A stretch of DNA of 64,000 bases from Vandiemenella viatica (GCA_031002005.1 CM061920.1:104591447-104655446); one strand, 5' to 3'; numbered from the stretch's first letter, positions 45,478-58,080 are shown. The notes: generated from the sequence alone by a model not told the origin. A program made the numbers and translations.

Positions 45478-47635
45478 GCATAACGGTACATTACTAAAAT
45501 CGTCTTCATCCCTTTTGCTTAGGGAAGTTGGGAAATTTCTACTTTATAGATTACGAATATTGGAATTTTAGAGGAAACGTTTTACTGGTGTAAATACAGG
45601 ATATGCAGAACGACTACAGTATTGGAGCGTACGGATATCAATTTTAATACGTCTCATACCCACTTGTGTCATTCACCCTTTTAATACGCAAATGGGAGCT
45701 ACTAAGACAGCGCAATTCTCGGAAATTCATTGTTCCTTTCTATTGATCCAGATCTTTTTGAGAAGGATTTATTTATCTTCGTACGAAGTAACTAATACCT
45801 CCAGCCTTAAGGGTACAGTTTTTCAGTAGAAGGTCAATATTTTATGATGTATTAGAACACTGGAATGGTAAATTGCATCTAGTTATTCATTATCGTAATA
45901 GACTGGGTTGATTATCAATAGCACCGTTGAAAGGCACTAGACGTATTTCATAATACCGATCTATCATAAACTTTTCGTTAATTTCTCGACCCATAAATAA
46001 GGTAGCCTCAATTTTCTTATAATTTTACTATTTTTTAATTGATCCTTATCGTTAGTTGCCAACAACTTGGCGATTAATGCCAAGATAAGAATGTGAGACA
46101 AAAATGGATTCGAAGCAGGTTTTTCCAAATAGGCAGACCACATCTTTCGTTAATTAATTAATCAAAATCTAAATCAAATAACTACCTATAGAAAAACATC
46201 TCAGAGAGAGTTGCTATTAATAACATGTTTATTCAATGGTGGTTTGGATAAATAAATGATATAATTTTTGAGTTATTCATTGGTCACATGAATACCCACT
46301 CTGAAGATTACAAACTCTTCATACCGATCGTAATTCCGTCTACGGAAAATATTCTTGAAAACGTCTCAGGCTTTATTCAAATAGTTAGTCAGGAACAATT
46401 CATCCGTTTATTGAAACTTTCATTTAACTTAGAAAGTGCTTGGCGTGACCACCATTCCATTACGCTGAAAAATACTATGCTCTGTTGGACCTTCATTTGT
46501 TCAGACCGCAAATTCCTATACTTGCCGTCAATAACATATAAAATTTTAAAAAAAGCAGTTACTGAATGCTAAAATGTCCCCATAAATGCTTATTTCAGGA
46601 GCTCGTGATTACTTCATCTATCGACATAGTGTTTACATGTTTTTGCGTCTTGTTTCTTAAAGCCACATAGACTAGAACTGAATACGAACATCACTAAATA
46701 TTTTTGATGACTTTTCCTACATTTTAACTATTTAATTCACTTCTTCTACGCTATTTACCCACCCAAACTTAAGTGATCTGTCCTCTTTGGTAGATTATCA
46801 TCAATTCATCCAATCATCTCTAATTATTTCAACAAAATGTGCGATCATTACCAGTCTTATTTCACATTATTGAATTAAAACGGAATCTTCTCTAGTTACT
46901 CAAAGTAGTTATTAAAGTCAGGAAATATTTTAGCAAACTCTTGCTTACTAAACGAACCAGATTTCAAATACTCTAGGCGCGAAGCCAATGTGGCTGTATC
47001 ATTATTAGAGGCACCTAGAGTCAGTGAGAAACATTTTAACTCTGAGTTGGCTCACACTGCTCACCATCGTGAATGACCAAGTACCGCGATATTCGGAATA
47101 ATACCTAAGTATATGAAAAGTAGTGCTGAGAAATTTCTGACACCTAAATATAAGACTGCGATACAGATAGGGATACCTCAAAACTATTGCAACTATTGTC
47201 GACATAATATCTTTGTGTGTATTTATACACTAGCACCAAAATAAGTCGATTTTACAAAAGTCGAAGCCATTTGGTTCCAACTTTTGGTATTACTGAGATT
47301 TTTTTGGTTGATATGTGACAAGCAGTAAATGAACAAAACAATAAAAATAACTTCTCCACGACTTTCAATTTCATGTAATTTTCTTGACACCAATGAATTA
47401 CAAAACTTTAAACTGCTTGCTGATTTTCTCCTCCACTCGAGTGGTTTTAAATGGAGTTGATGCAGTTGTCAAGTTCTTATCGATTCTGATTCGTAGTTTC
47501 CAAAACACATAAAAATCAGAATGTATTGTCTTATCATGTTTATAATTATGATACAAATCGTTCGAAATGCTTGCTCAGTCTCACTGCCAATTGTGTCATA
47601 GAAAATTTCTACAGTGGAATAATATTAATAATTAA
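45478..47635. other. Unassigned 2.2 kb
   Basis: One plus-strand frame of 94 codons (46288-46572) has no recognisable domain, signal peptide or context. No gene is called. Confidence 0.4.
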
Positions 47636-48365
47636 TCGTTCTGGACGTCCAACGACTGCCCGAATTGACGAAAATGTCGCAAAAAATCGAGAGCTTGTGC
47701 TCTCATACCGTCGACAGAGAACTGAACAGCTGTCAGAGATTAGTGGATTTTCTTGGTGCTCGGTTTAGCGATTATTTACCGAAGGCTTTGGAATGAATAG
47801 GGTTGCTGCCAAGTTTGTTACTGGGGCTCTGACTGACAATCAAAAAGAGCATCGAGTTGAAACATGTCGTGCTTTGAAACAACAGCTTGAAATTGATCCA
47901 GATTTTCTGTCAAAGGTCGTTACTGGTGACGAATCATGGTGCTAATTTTACGGCCCAAAAACAAAACAACAGTCAAGCCAATGGAAGACTTCATTGTCAC
48001 CCCGTCCAAAAAAAAATGTCGTAAAGAAAAATCAGATATCAAAACAATGCTCATTTACTTTTTTGACTAAAAATGGCATTTTTCCGCTGCCCTACGCACC
48101 TTACTCACCTTATTTGGCTCCATGCGTCTTTTTCTTATTTCCATGCATGAAAAGAGTCATGAAAGGACACCGATTTGACAACACTGAAGAGGTCAAAAAA
48201 ACAAAACAAAAAACGACGGAGGAAATGTCAGCTATTTGTAAAGATGACTCTAGAAAATGTTTCGAACAGTGGAAGTGCAGGTGTAAAGTTGTAATGGAGA
48301 GTATTTTAAAGGGGATAAGGTTGTTTGGTAAAAAATTTGAAAAAGCTTTTAAAAAATAATTCAGT
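47636..48365 (+). pseudogene. Mariner transposase remnant, internally deleted
   Basis: Mariner DDD transposase, cut-and-paste at TA. Blocks in order: SGRPTTARIDENVAKNRELVL and LSEISGFSWCSV (end of the helix-turn-helix region), RVAAKFVTGALTDNQK, CRALKQQLEIDPDFLSKVVTGDESW (first catalytic Asp at 47928-47930), KQQSSQWKTSLSPRPKK, then a deletion that removes the segment with the second Asp (HHDNAPAH type). LTKNGIFPLPYAPYSPYLAPCVFFLFPCMKR follows, where the third catalytic Asp of SPDLAP is Tyr, and KCFEQWKCR ends it. A stop TAA interrupts at 47943-47945, a shift lies near 47770, and the N-terminus is missing. No terminal repeats found. Triple inactivation shows a long-dead copy. Confidence 0.88.
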
Positions 48366-51300
48366 TTTTTTTTGGTATCCCCTCGTATCTTTTAAGTTTT
48401 ACGTGCATAATAGTAATATTTTACATTCAGAAGTAGTGCCGATAGTAAAACAAACGTCTCTACCAGAATAAACGGGAGAGGATGGTGACAACATCAGACA
48501 ACTAGTCTCCTAAACAGATAAAATTGCTCCATAACAAGCTCTTTTATCAGTAGATTCATATTGAAACAGATAGTTTTCATAGGAATGATTGGTACTCCAC
48601 TACCCGACTCCTAATATGGCTCTTCTTATTTTCCCTTCAACCAAGGCCATAAAAAGCAATGCATATTACACGAGCTATCGGCATCAATCATAGCTCACTC
48701 CTCATTCAGTCGTTGTAATTTCGTTAATTTCTTCGTCACCACTCATCACGTAAACAAACCATGTATGAGCTCGATCGATAGTACTTCTTCAGTAAATATT
48801 TGACCCGGATCTGGACTCTTTGTCACAAACTAATGGTTAGATTTCAGTTGATTAGTCTCTAAAACACGTTTCAGCGTTAAATTATCGTGGGGTAGCATGC
48901 CCTATTTCCTTATGGTGAATAACGTGTCCTGATTTCAGTTCGTGTATTGTTGCTACCCCAGAAAGTTTTTTGAACTAATTCAGTACAACACGGCATTTGG
49001 TAGTACTACTACAGCTAGTGAAGTGGAATCATGAATAATATTTTGTAACCTAAGAGGACCAAACATTCAACAAGCAGCAAGTCATGGCTTTAGTTATGGG
49101 ATAAAATTATGTACGTCGCAGTTAAGATAGCCTCCCACCGCATAGAAACAATACCTTTTACTTTGTGCAATGTAAATATCGTAATGAGGGGTTAAATGAA
49201 CGTAACAAATGTCCTCACACAGAGAGGGTGTCAAAAATAGTCCTATGAACTCCCAATATATATATGTTTTTAAAATGAACTTCATCCAGGTCAGCCATCA
49301 ACAAGATACTAAAAAATATAATATCAATTAAAAATTGAAACTCATGTCTTAATAAAATCTTCTATAAAGTATATCTAATATGTCACACAAATGATAATAT
49401 GAGGCAGACTTATTGGTCACTACCAGAGTCGCTACAATTGTTTGCAGTTGCTGTCACATCAGAACTTACTTCCTGATGGTGTTGCCTGAGACTATCATGT
49501 TGTCACATCCTTATTATTCTTGAACGCACTCGCAGTGTGATCCGTCTACTACTCCGATCCTGCGTAGATAATTCCTGAAATAGAAGGTGTTAAATTTTAG
49601 ACCGGCGTTAACATCACAGAATTTCCTTCAACACAAAGTTTCCTTATACCATGACCATTTAACTATACCTGTGTATATTTTCGCATAGTATTTGTATCTC
49701 GTGGCTTTAATGAAACTGTGTCTTAAATTTGCTTTGATAGAGCTTGTCATTATGTTTGGAAGACAAGAGCCAGTGGAAATCTACCTGCTGATTTTTAGCC
49801 CACACCAACCTGCTCTCTTTTCGTAGCGATTCGGATCGCGCTATGTCAACTGTCTTTTTCCTTTTTTGTTGCGCTTAGGATTTGAATTTAACTCACAATT
49901 CCTGCATTCGTACTCTATGCTATTGCTTCCTCGCTTCAGTACATACAAGTTTTTCCAGTTTTTATTTCCGACCTTTTTCGGAAACTACGGTGATCTCGGT
50001 GTTTTTTTCTGAGCGGGATACGTTTCTGGATATCCACCTGTTTTATCCCCACTTCTTACAAACATTTCTCTACCTCGTTGAACCACGCTTCATTTTTTTG
50101 ATTTTAAATAATTGAAGCTCTTATTGCTCAGCCTTTTAGGATTTATACGGGCAATGTGGCTATAGAAAAAAATTATCCTCCTTCGAATTTTGTGTGTGGG
50201 ATCTTTTCTACATCTGCGTCATGTTAATTCTAGATCGCGTTCCCGCTTCAACAACTTTACTGTCGGCATAGGGATATTATCAGCCTAAACTGTTTTGTTT
50301 TCTTTCTTGTAGTGGTGGTTGTGTTTAAATACGGCCTGAACCAGATAAACAATTTATTAAATGCCATATAGATAATTTTTTGATAACTGTGTTATTTTCC
50401 GTGTGGCGGCAAATTGTTGTAGTGGTATCGCGATATATAATTAAACATGGTCATCTTCTAAATTCACATTTTCTTTGACTGAACCTAGGATATTCCTAGA
50501 GATCTGCCTATATTTTATTTCTAGTTTCTCTAACAGACCTTTTTTCTTCATATCCATGCTTTCTACGGCATATGCAGCCACCGTTCGTATTTCTGTGCTG
50601 TAACGTTTTATCGTGGCGTTAACAGATATATATTGCTTCTTGTAAACGTTTTTGGCTAATTGACATGCCGGGAATTTAGATTTTATATTGCCGAGACTTG
50701 TTAAGTCTTTTCAAACTCCGTTACGAAGCACTGTTCGTCCCATGACAGCACTACCTGTTCTTACTGGTGATGGTTTCAGTCGGGCAGGCATTAACAGCTG
50801 GACCCGTAGAGCGGGATTAGTCGCTGTGGGAAGCGCATCTCAGACAAAGGAGCTGATCAGCAGATTGCAGCGCCAGGCTGCTGCTTTGTTTCTCGCTACC
50901 TGTTGCTACAGACGTAAATGTTAGCGCCGTGCTTACAAGAGGGGGTGGGCAGATCTGGCAGCGGCAGTTTGCTCAACAGAAGGGGCTTATCCTGGGCGAC
51001 CGGCCGTGAGAGAGAGTCAGGATTACGGTGCTGCAGATAACGGCTGCGAACGCGAGCTAAGTGGCAAAAAGGAACCGCACCCACTGCCCGGGGATTTGCA
51101 CTTCGTTGTAGACCGAAATTCCTGTGTCAGAGTGTTACTGAGTTTCCCTGTGGCTCTCTATTTTGGTTCACCAGAAAAAAAGGCTTAAGTTCGGCCAACA
51201 AGTGTAGGCGGTTTCAGGGCTATTTGATGTTAAGTTGTTTTAATTCTGTTATAAAGCACGCTGTCAGTAAAAACAAACTAAATATTGTTTTCCAATCGTT

Positions 51301-52124
51301 AAGCGTTCTCAGGAAAAGGCGTACATTCAAAAAATGATTCTTTAAATTCAGAATCCGAACAATTCTTGCAGGAAGCGTGTATCGTGTATCGCAACCTCTA
51401 GATCTAATTTATACGTACCTTAGTAGTTCTCCTATCATTTGTGTTACCTGCTGCCTCCTGGTAACTTCTATACTGTGCGTCTTTTTTTTTCTGAGTTGCC
51501 GTTTACAAAACTTCAGGGCCAGTACCACCTTGCAGGGCCCACCTACTTGCTCCTGACTGCTCGACTCGACTTCTGATGGTTAAATCTGTCGGAGCAGTCT
51601 GCTGCTTCCCATCGCCATTGTCACATTCAGCAAATTGTACGATGCATCTAAGTTGACGTCGTGGAGGAACTCTACAAATGATATGCAAAGCACCAACCTC
51701 CCCAAGTAAACAAGGTTCTACAGTCACAATTTTCTCAAACTTTGCAATGGAGCACCAAAACTAAATTAAAAAGTGTAAACTATTTTCTAAAACGATTTTA
51801 AATATAAAAGATAAGAAAACTTGGGTTTAGTGGCAAATCAAGGTACAAAAATAATAATTAAAAGTACTAAGACTTTCATAAAACGATCTAAAAAGAATGA
51901 AAAAATACTTAGATTTTTTGAAAACGAGATAAAGTAGGAAACTTCGAGAATTCTATACTATAGTTATCCTTCTCACTACTGAAAATAACCTCACCAATCA
52001 CCTCGTGATGATGTGGATGTTCTCGCCCACTCAGGCCTGCTAGATATCTATTAATGACATGTGTTTAATCAAGAACTTTCTATAGCATTTTACTCTCACA
52101 AGTCCAAGCCTTTCCAAAAGATAC
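48366..52124. other. Unassigned 3.8 kb with two GC-richer blocks
   Basis: 50690-51180 and 51500-51730 are GC-richer and hold short frames (78 and 60 codons plus, 62 and 74 codons minus) without recognisable domains. The remainder is AT-rich and empty. Confidence 0.35.
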
Positions 52125-52345
52125 GGAGGTACACACGGTGGGTGGTCGGTAACGCTTGGGCTTGATGTTTGAGAGGATTTGGGTTGAATGCCCGTCCAGA
52201 TTTCAGTTTTCCAATGTTTCACGAAATTACTCCAGGTCGGTGCCGTGATGGTTCCTTTAAAAGGTCATGATCGAATTACTTCCGAATTATTCGATTCTCA
52301 CATCTAACGACCTCGACGAAAAAAATTAAAAATACAAAATACAAG
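52125..52345 (+). mobile_element. SINE family A, plus strand
   Basis: The head has 'ggtgggtggtcggtaacg' (A-box side) and 'gggttgaatgcccg' (decayed B-box). The core has 'ccagatttcagttttcc', 'cacgaaattactcc' and 'gtgatggttccttt'. The 3' part has 'acatctaacgacctcgacg', and an A-rich end at 52319-52340. Full length and well diverged. Confidence 0.78.
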
Positions 52346-53110
52346 ACCCTGTAATATCTCGGCACCAGTTCCAACACGATCATATATTTGGGCCCAAGAT
52401 CCATTTACTGCAAGCTTAAGCTAAATTTCTAAAATATCTTTTCCTCTGAGGTTTGGTCAAGAACAAAACCGTGATCCACAAGAAATCATTTTGCCCCCGG
52501 AGATAACTACCTTGTTGTTCGCTCCTGGATCGTTCGTGTAACAAGAGGCAGAAGACTGACTACCATCGCCAGTATGAACATTATTCACTTTAAGCCGTCT
52601 CCTGTGTTTCAAAAACTACTATCTCATCTCTATTGCTATATTAGTTACTGGCTGTATTCCACGTTAACTTTTCACACAAAAAATCTGTTGGAAATCTCCC
52701 CAACCTCATAATGTGAATCCCATATTACCCCACAATGCTCAGACTGTGGTCAGGTCAGGTACTAATATCAGAATTCCATCATCACCCACACTAGAAAATC
52801 CGGGGCTTTGAAACCTCTTTCCAGTCTGTCCTAATAGATGTGTATATTATCTGACGATATACCGAAGTATGTACGCTTTGCCCTTTCAACAAGAAATTTC
52901 TCTTCTACCTTATAATCGTAGAAAAATTAATAGATTGATTCATTTCGGAAATTATCCTCATTCTACGTTGATCTTCCCGACTAAAAATTCTGTCCATAAT
53001 ACCATTCACCTGTTGATAGTCCTTTTCCTTTTTAACCGTGTCATATAAAGTTGTACTGAGGTCTAAGAAGTAACTCTGAAAAGACCTCAGCCGAGAACGA
53101 ATGAAATACA
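52346..53110. other. Unassigned
   Basis: No recognisable gene or repeat end. Confidence 0.4.
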
Positions 53111-53263
53111 TTGACGAGAGAAACAATGACAGGTGGTAAAGAAACATTAGTCGTTAAGGAACAAGTCGCCCGAAAACCTAGGATCACAGAAGAAATTTCG
53201 GAGCTGAGGAGGCACATAAATGCTCAGGATGAAGCAGGAAGAGAGCAATACAGGAAATTAGAA
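53111..53263 (+). pseudogene. LINE polyprotein fragment running into the assembly gap
   Basis: A 51-codon open frame with VVKEQVARKPRITEEISELRR and EAGREQYRKLE. This matches the style of the linker between endonuclease and reverse transcriptase in insect LINEs (a KPW.T.E motif, then a basic helix with a YR.L.NE.R end). It is open to the gap, so the reverse transcriptase may lie in the unsequenced part. The first codons are of doubtful reading frame. Any protein drawn across the N run is an artefact. Confidence 0.5.
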
Positions 53264-54263
53264 NNNNNNNNNNNNNNNNNNNNNNNNNNNNNNNNNNNNN
53301 NNNNNNNNNNNNNNNNNNNNNNNNNNNNNNNNNNNNNNNNNNNNNNNNNNNNNNNNNNNNNNNNNNNNNNNNNNNNNNNNNNNNNNNNNNNNNNNNNNNN
53401 NNNNNNNNNNNNNNNNNNNNNNNNNNNNNNNNNNNNNNNNNNNNNNNNNNNNNNNNNNNNNNNNNNNNNNNNNNNNNNNNNNNNNNNNNNNNNNNNNNNN
53501 NNNNNNNNNNNNNNNNNNNNNNNNNNNNNNNNNNNNNNNNNNNNNNNNNNNNNNNNNNNNNNNNNNNNNNNNNNNNNNNNNNNNNNNNNNNNNNNNNNNN
53601 NNNNNNNNNNNNNNNNNNNNNNNNNNNNNNNNNNNNNNNNNNNNNNNNNNNNNNNNNNNNNNNNNNNNNNNNNNNNNNNNNNNNNNNNNNNNNNNNNNNN
53701 NNNNNNNNNNNNNNNNNNNNNNNNNNNNNNNNNNNNNNNNNNNNNNNNNNNNNNNNNNNNNNNNNNNNNNNNNNNNNNNNNNNNNNNNNNNNNNNNNNNN
53801 NNNNNNNNNNNNNNNNNNNNNNNNNNNNNNNNNNNNNNNNNNNNNNNNNNNNNNNNNNNNNNNNNNNNNNNNNNNNNNNNNNNNNNNNNNNNNNNNNNNN
53901 NNNNNNNNNNNNNNNNNNNNNNNNNNNNNNNNNNNNNNNNNNNNNNNNNNNNNNNNNNNNNNNNNNNNNNNNNNNNNNNNNNNNNNNNNNNNNNNNNNNN
54001 NNNNNNNNNNNNNNNNNNNNNNNNNNNNNNNNNNNNNNNNNNNNNNNNNNNNNNNNNNNNNNNNNNNNNNNNNNNNNNNNNNNNNNNNNNNNNNNNNNNN
54101 NNNNNNNNNNNNNNNNNNNNNNNNNNNNNNNNNNNNNNNNNNNNNNNNNNNNNNNNNNNNNNNNNNNNNNNNNNNNNNNNNNNNNNNNNNNNNNNNNNNN
54201 NNNNNNNNNNNNNNNNNNNNNNNNNNNNNNNNNNNNNNNNNNNNNNNNNNNNNNNNNNNNNNN
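53264..54263. other. Assembly gap, 1000 N
   Basis: Exactly 1000 undetermined bases, so probably a scaffold gap of arbitrary size. Distances across it are not reliable, and the long open frames on both strands here have no meaning. Confidence 0.98.
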
Positions 54264-54894
54264 TGTGGCCAGAGTACGCGTGTTTTCACGTTTCCGTTCA
54301 TGTTTTCGTAAGTATTAATTTCATTTTATTTTGTACGTGGACCTTTAGGTTGGGAAACTATGGCTTAGAGTAATATCCTTGAAAATCAATACAAAATGTA
54401 TGCAGACATAGTCACTTATTAGTTAGGAGGAACAGCGTCGATATCCCATTGCTGGGAAGTATTAACTTGTTAACACTACGATTACTCTTATTTTGATTGT
54501 TGTATAAAATGAAGGAGCCAAGCATCATCCACAAACAAAAATCTGAAAAATCTAGGATGGCTTCAAACACGAATACCTACAGGAAGAAGTAATTATTTTC
54601 ACATGGCGATATTTTTAATGTTATTTCTATCTTCTTTAGTAGTAGATAAAATTGTGACATGATTGATAACTGTTGTTATGGTACTGCTATATTTTGGCCT
54701 AACTTTAATTATATTTAAAATAAACATGAATATTTTCTAAAGTATTTCATTTTGTTTGAAACTATCTGTTTCATTGAAATTTCCAATAAAAGTTATAAAT
54801 ATTTTTTTTATTCTTTAAGGTTTATTTTCTTATTGTTTACAAATAGTCAAGCAAACTAATATATTTTATGTTTAACTTTTGCTCAGTCTGTAAC
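54264..54894. other. Unassigned AT-rich stretch after the gap
   Basis: No LINE homology can be recognised right of the gap. Confidence 0.4.
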
Positions 54895-55842
54895 ATTTGG
54901 CGTTTGAATGGATTGATAATCTTGCTCATTTTAATTGATTCAGCTTCCCATCAATTATTCCTTCCATGCACCTCTCCTAATGCTTCCTCCATTATCTTTC
55001 CACTCCTCATCACCAATATACGCCTTGTACACTCCTATGACTCTCTTCACCCTCCTCCTGGCTTCCGATGATCCCATTTTAGTCCTTTATCTTATCAGTT
55101 ACTGACTACGTTTTGCGATAACTTCCAGAGATACATCTAGTAGCCTTTCTTTGCACCTCCTTTAACTCCAATATTCGTACGGAAATATGGCTCCTATACT
55201 ACACTACCATGTTCAAGCAATGGTATGACAAAAGTTGACTCTGTTACATCCTCTGATCACCCTCTTCAACAAGGAAGGGTTTTAAAACCTGTTCCTACTA
55301 CCTTCCAGTGTGTTCCGTCCAGTTGAGTTTGTTATCAAATGTTATGCCAAGGTTTTTAAATTTCAAGTCCTCAACAAGCAATTCTTTCCAACCTTATAAC
55401 CACATTCAATCTTTAGTTTTTTATCCGTGTGCTTGTTAGTTGACTCTTCTTTGCATTTATCTTCTTCCCATGTTGATCTACCTAGCTAGATATCCTGTAC
55501 AGATCACCCTGCAGCTGTACACAGCTTCTATCGTTTTTATGCTGTTATTATTTCATCTTCATCAACCTAGCTTCTAACAGTAATCCACCAACACAATCAT
55601 TCATTAGAATGGCGAATGGGAATGGTCCCCTATACTTTAACCTGTGGCACTCCCATTTTCCTTCACATCTTTTTTTAAACTGCATTTCCACGCTAACTTT
55701 TTGCTTTCTACCTTTTAAGAATTCTTCTACGAAGTAAATCACATTTTCGTCCACTCCAATAGTTTTTACCTTATTTAGCACAATTTTGTCTCCCTCTATC
55801 AAAAGCGTTTGAAAGATCTAGCGCTTTTATAATACAAATCTC
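54895..55842 (-). pseudogene. LINE family 2, copy 1, minus strand, 5'-truncated
   Basis: The minus-strand frame over 55548-55802 reads LNKVKTIGVDENVIYFVEEFLKGRKQKVSVE, the segment between motif A and the catalytic motif of a CR1-type reverse transcriptase, then FAILMNDCVGGLL. Downstream on the minus strand to 54895 are the thumb and C-terminal coding region and the 3' end, colinear with the copy at 58310-60200. Stops and shifts break it. The 5' side ends at the satellite near 55843, which suggests truncation or insertion at that point. Confidence 0.75.
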
Positions 55843-58080
55843 GATGTAATTCCTCGTCCCAATAGTTGTCAGCTTGGTCCAGGTTGCATTTCAGCCTAAC
55901 CACAAACTCCGCTAATATTGCTTCTAGAAAATCAAAGCTGCAATCTCACGTGTATTAATACGTTACCTGTATCGAATGTTAATGTTATCATGCATAGCGA
56001 TATAAATTTGATTCAAAACCTTCACACGTTCTTACATCTTTATTTTCTGTTATCCTTGATGCAAATCAATGTTTTAACGACTGACACAACTTACGTGTGG
56101 CTGAAATAATGACACCAGTAATATGAAGTTAGTGAAAACGAAAGTTACTAAAAGTAACTAATTACCTTAAGACATATACAGCAATATTAGCTTCAATTGT
56201 GGCATAGAGCGCATAGATAGCGTTCAATTTGCAAGTAATTTTATTCAAATCAAGTAATGATTTCAGTAAAAAGTGTCAAATAATAATTAATATGCCAATT
56301 TAAAAGAAATACAAACTTTTCTTTCAGTGTTTTTGCAATTCGTTTATTTTCAGTTGCTTAACTAAATAGAAGTGTTACAAAATGAAGTTCAATGGAATTC
56401 CTCGTGCCTTGCGCTGTACCAAAAACGTTTAGTTGACATCCTGGCCCAGGTAGCATTTCAACCTAACCACAAACTACGCTAAAATTGCAGCCAGAAAAAT
56501 AATACTTCAATCACACGCGTATTAATAGATGGCGCTATAAACTTGATTAAAAATTTTCACTGGTTCTGACAACTACCTTTTTTATATTCGTGATTCATTT
56601 TGATATTACGACAATGTTTGAATGGTCGAAAGAGTTAGATGTGGCTGAAATATGGAATTAGTAAAATAAACGGATATTAAAAATAAATCTTAATAATTTA
56701 CGTCATTCCACGTAATATTAGTTTTAATTGTGGTCTATGCTGTATAGAATGCGATGAATGTGGAACTACTGAAGTAAAAACGAGGTTATGATTTAAGTAA
56801 CAGAACACTCATGAAAACAGCTTAAATTACTTCTTTCTTATTTTTTAAACTTCTTATGACCTCCGCTGTAACGGGTTTAATGGAGTGTTCTGACTACTCT
56901 GCGGTTGCCTAAATAAATAGAATTATTGCAATTAACTCTTCACAGGTTTGCTGCCGGATAGCGTTTGTGAACGACGAGCTTTCGGCGACCAACTCCGTCG
57001 CCATCTTCGGGTCTGATGTTAGCGCTGCGGCGACCAGAGCAGCTCTGGTCGCCGCAGCGCTAACATCAGACCCGAAGATGGCGACGGAGTTGGTCGCCGA
57101 AAGCTCGTCGTTCACAAACGCTATCCGGCAGCAAACCTGTGAAGAGTTCATTGCATCGACACGCCGGGAAAGTCTTCGTTCGCAAATAGAATTATTGTTA
57201 TGCAATACTCATGTACATATTTCGGTTGTAGTGACACAGATGGAAGTTCTACTGAATGAATGATGTCAGAATTAGGTAACCAATTAAATTAAAAATTATT
57301 TATGAATCCTAAAACCTTATGCTATAGCGCGTGATATTTGTTTTATTTTTGGTCCAGTTCTGATTCAGCACGATAAATACGGAACTACTTCCATCCGTAT
57401 AAAAATACCATAACTTCAGAAACTCGGAGCTTATGAAAGCAGCTTAAATTATTTATTAAAAAATTTATCCTGAATTAGTCTTCAAAAAAATGTATCAGTT
57501 GTCTGGTCCTATCTGCATTCACAACTTCTATTAATATTGCTGTTCAATACTCATAGATGCTATTATCGGTGTACAAATACATGAATTTTAATGCGATCTA
57601 AATTTGACGTACTGCAATATTTACATGTATTTGATATAGTTACATCAGCAATAAAAGCAACTAATAATTAATATATTAACTGAAACGCTGTACATACCTT
57701 TATTTCAGTGTTTCGGCAAAACATTCCTTCCAGTATATTATAACAGTGAATTAAATATCTACATTGGATATAAATAGCTTGTAAACCCATCAAAAATGAC
57801 GGCTTGAATGCAGTATTTTAACAATTCGTTTCTTCGTTGACTGAGAACAATTTTCATCAAATAGGGTTCATTATCTTGAAAATGATGTAATGTTAGCTTA
57901 CTGTTACAACAATTTCGCCGTTCAGAGTGTATAAGAAAAATCTACACCAAACGTATTTTAATTAAGAAAAAGCAACTTATAATTAATATTTAGATTTAAA
58001 TGGAATACATACTTTTCTTTCAGTGCTTTGTCAAATAGAACTGTTATTAAATAACGTCTGTAACCTAGAACAATATATTT
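55843..58080 (+). repeat. Satellite array 2, second block
   Basis: Same family as 42160-43325. Shared blocks: 'cttggtccaggttgcatttcag' (55873, here abbreviated from the satellite consensus), 'gttgcttaactaaatag' at 56353 and a mutated copy at 56904 (about 550 apart), 'acgtaatattagttttaatt' near 56709, and 'cccatcaaaaatgacgg' near 57784 matching 'cccgtcaaaaattacgg' at 42168. About four units, variable in length. A palindromic insertion at 56929-57183 interrupts one unit. Confidence 0.8.
56929..57183. mobile_element. Near-perfect palindromic insertion with 14-bp target duplication
   Basis: 255 bases inserted in a satellite unit, flanked by aaatagaattattg at 56915-56928 and 57184-57197. It holds an inverted repeat centred on base 57041. 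Arms 56934-57040 and 57042-57148 are perfectly complementary over 107 bases, and extend to 56927/57155 with one mismatch. About 28 extra bases lie only on the right. Each arm carries a hammerhead-like core (ccgaaga, stem ggcgac/gtcgcc, then gaaa). GC-rich, unlike the satellite. The variable-length duplication points to retroposition, possibly of a Penelope-like element. Identical peptides from the two strands (56909-57205 and 56967-57263) are a consequence of the palindrome. Confidence 0.75.

Noticed and set aside
53111..54373. Long open frames of 420 and 347 codons across 53111-54373
   Set aside because: They exist only because the 1000 N of the gap contain no stop codons.
56909..57263. Conserved protein encoded identically on both strands (98 residues each)
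   Set aside because: The identity is forced by the DNA palindrome and gives no evidence of translation.
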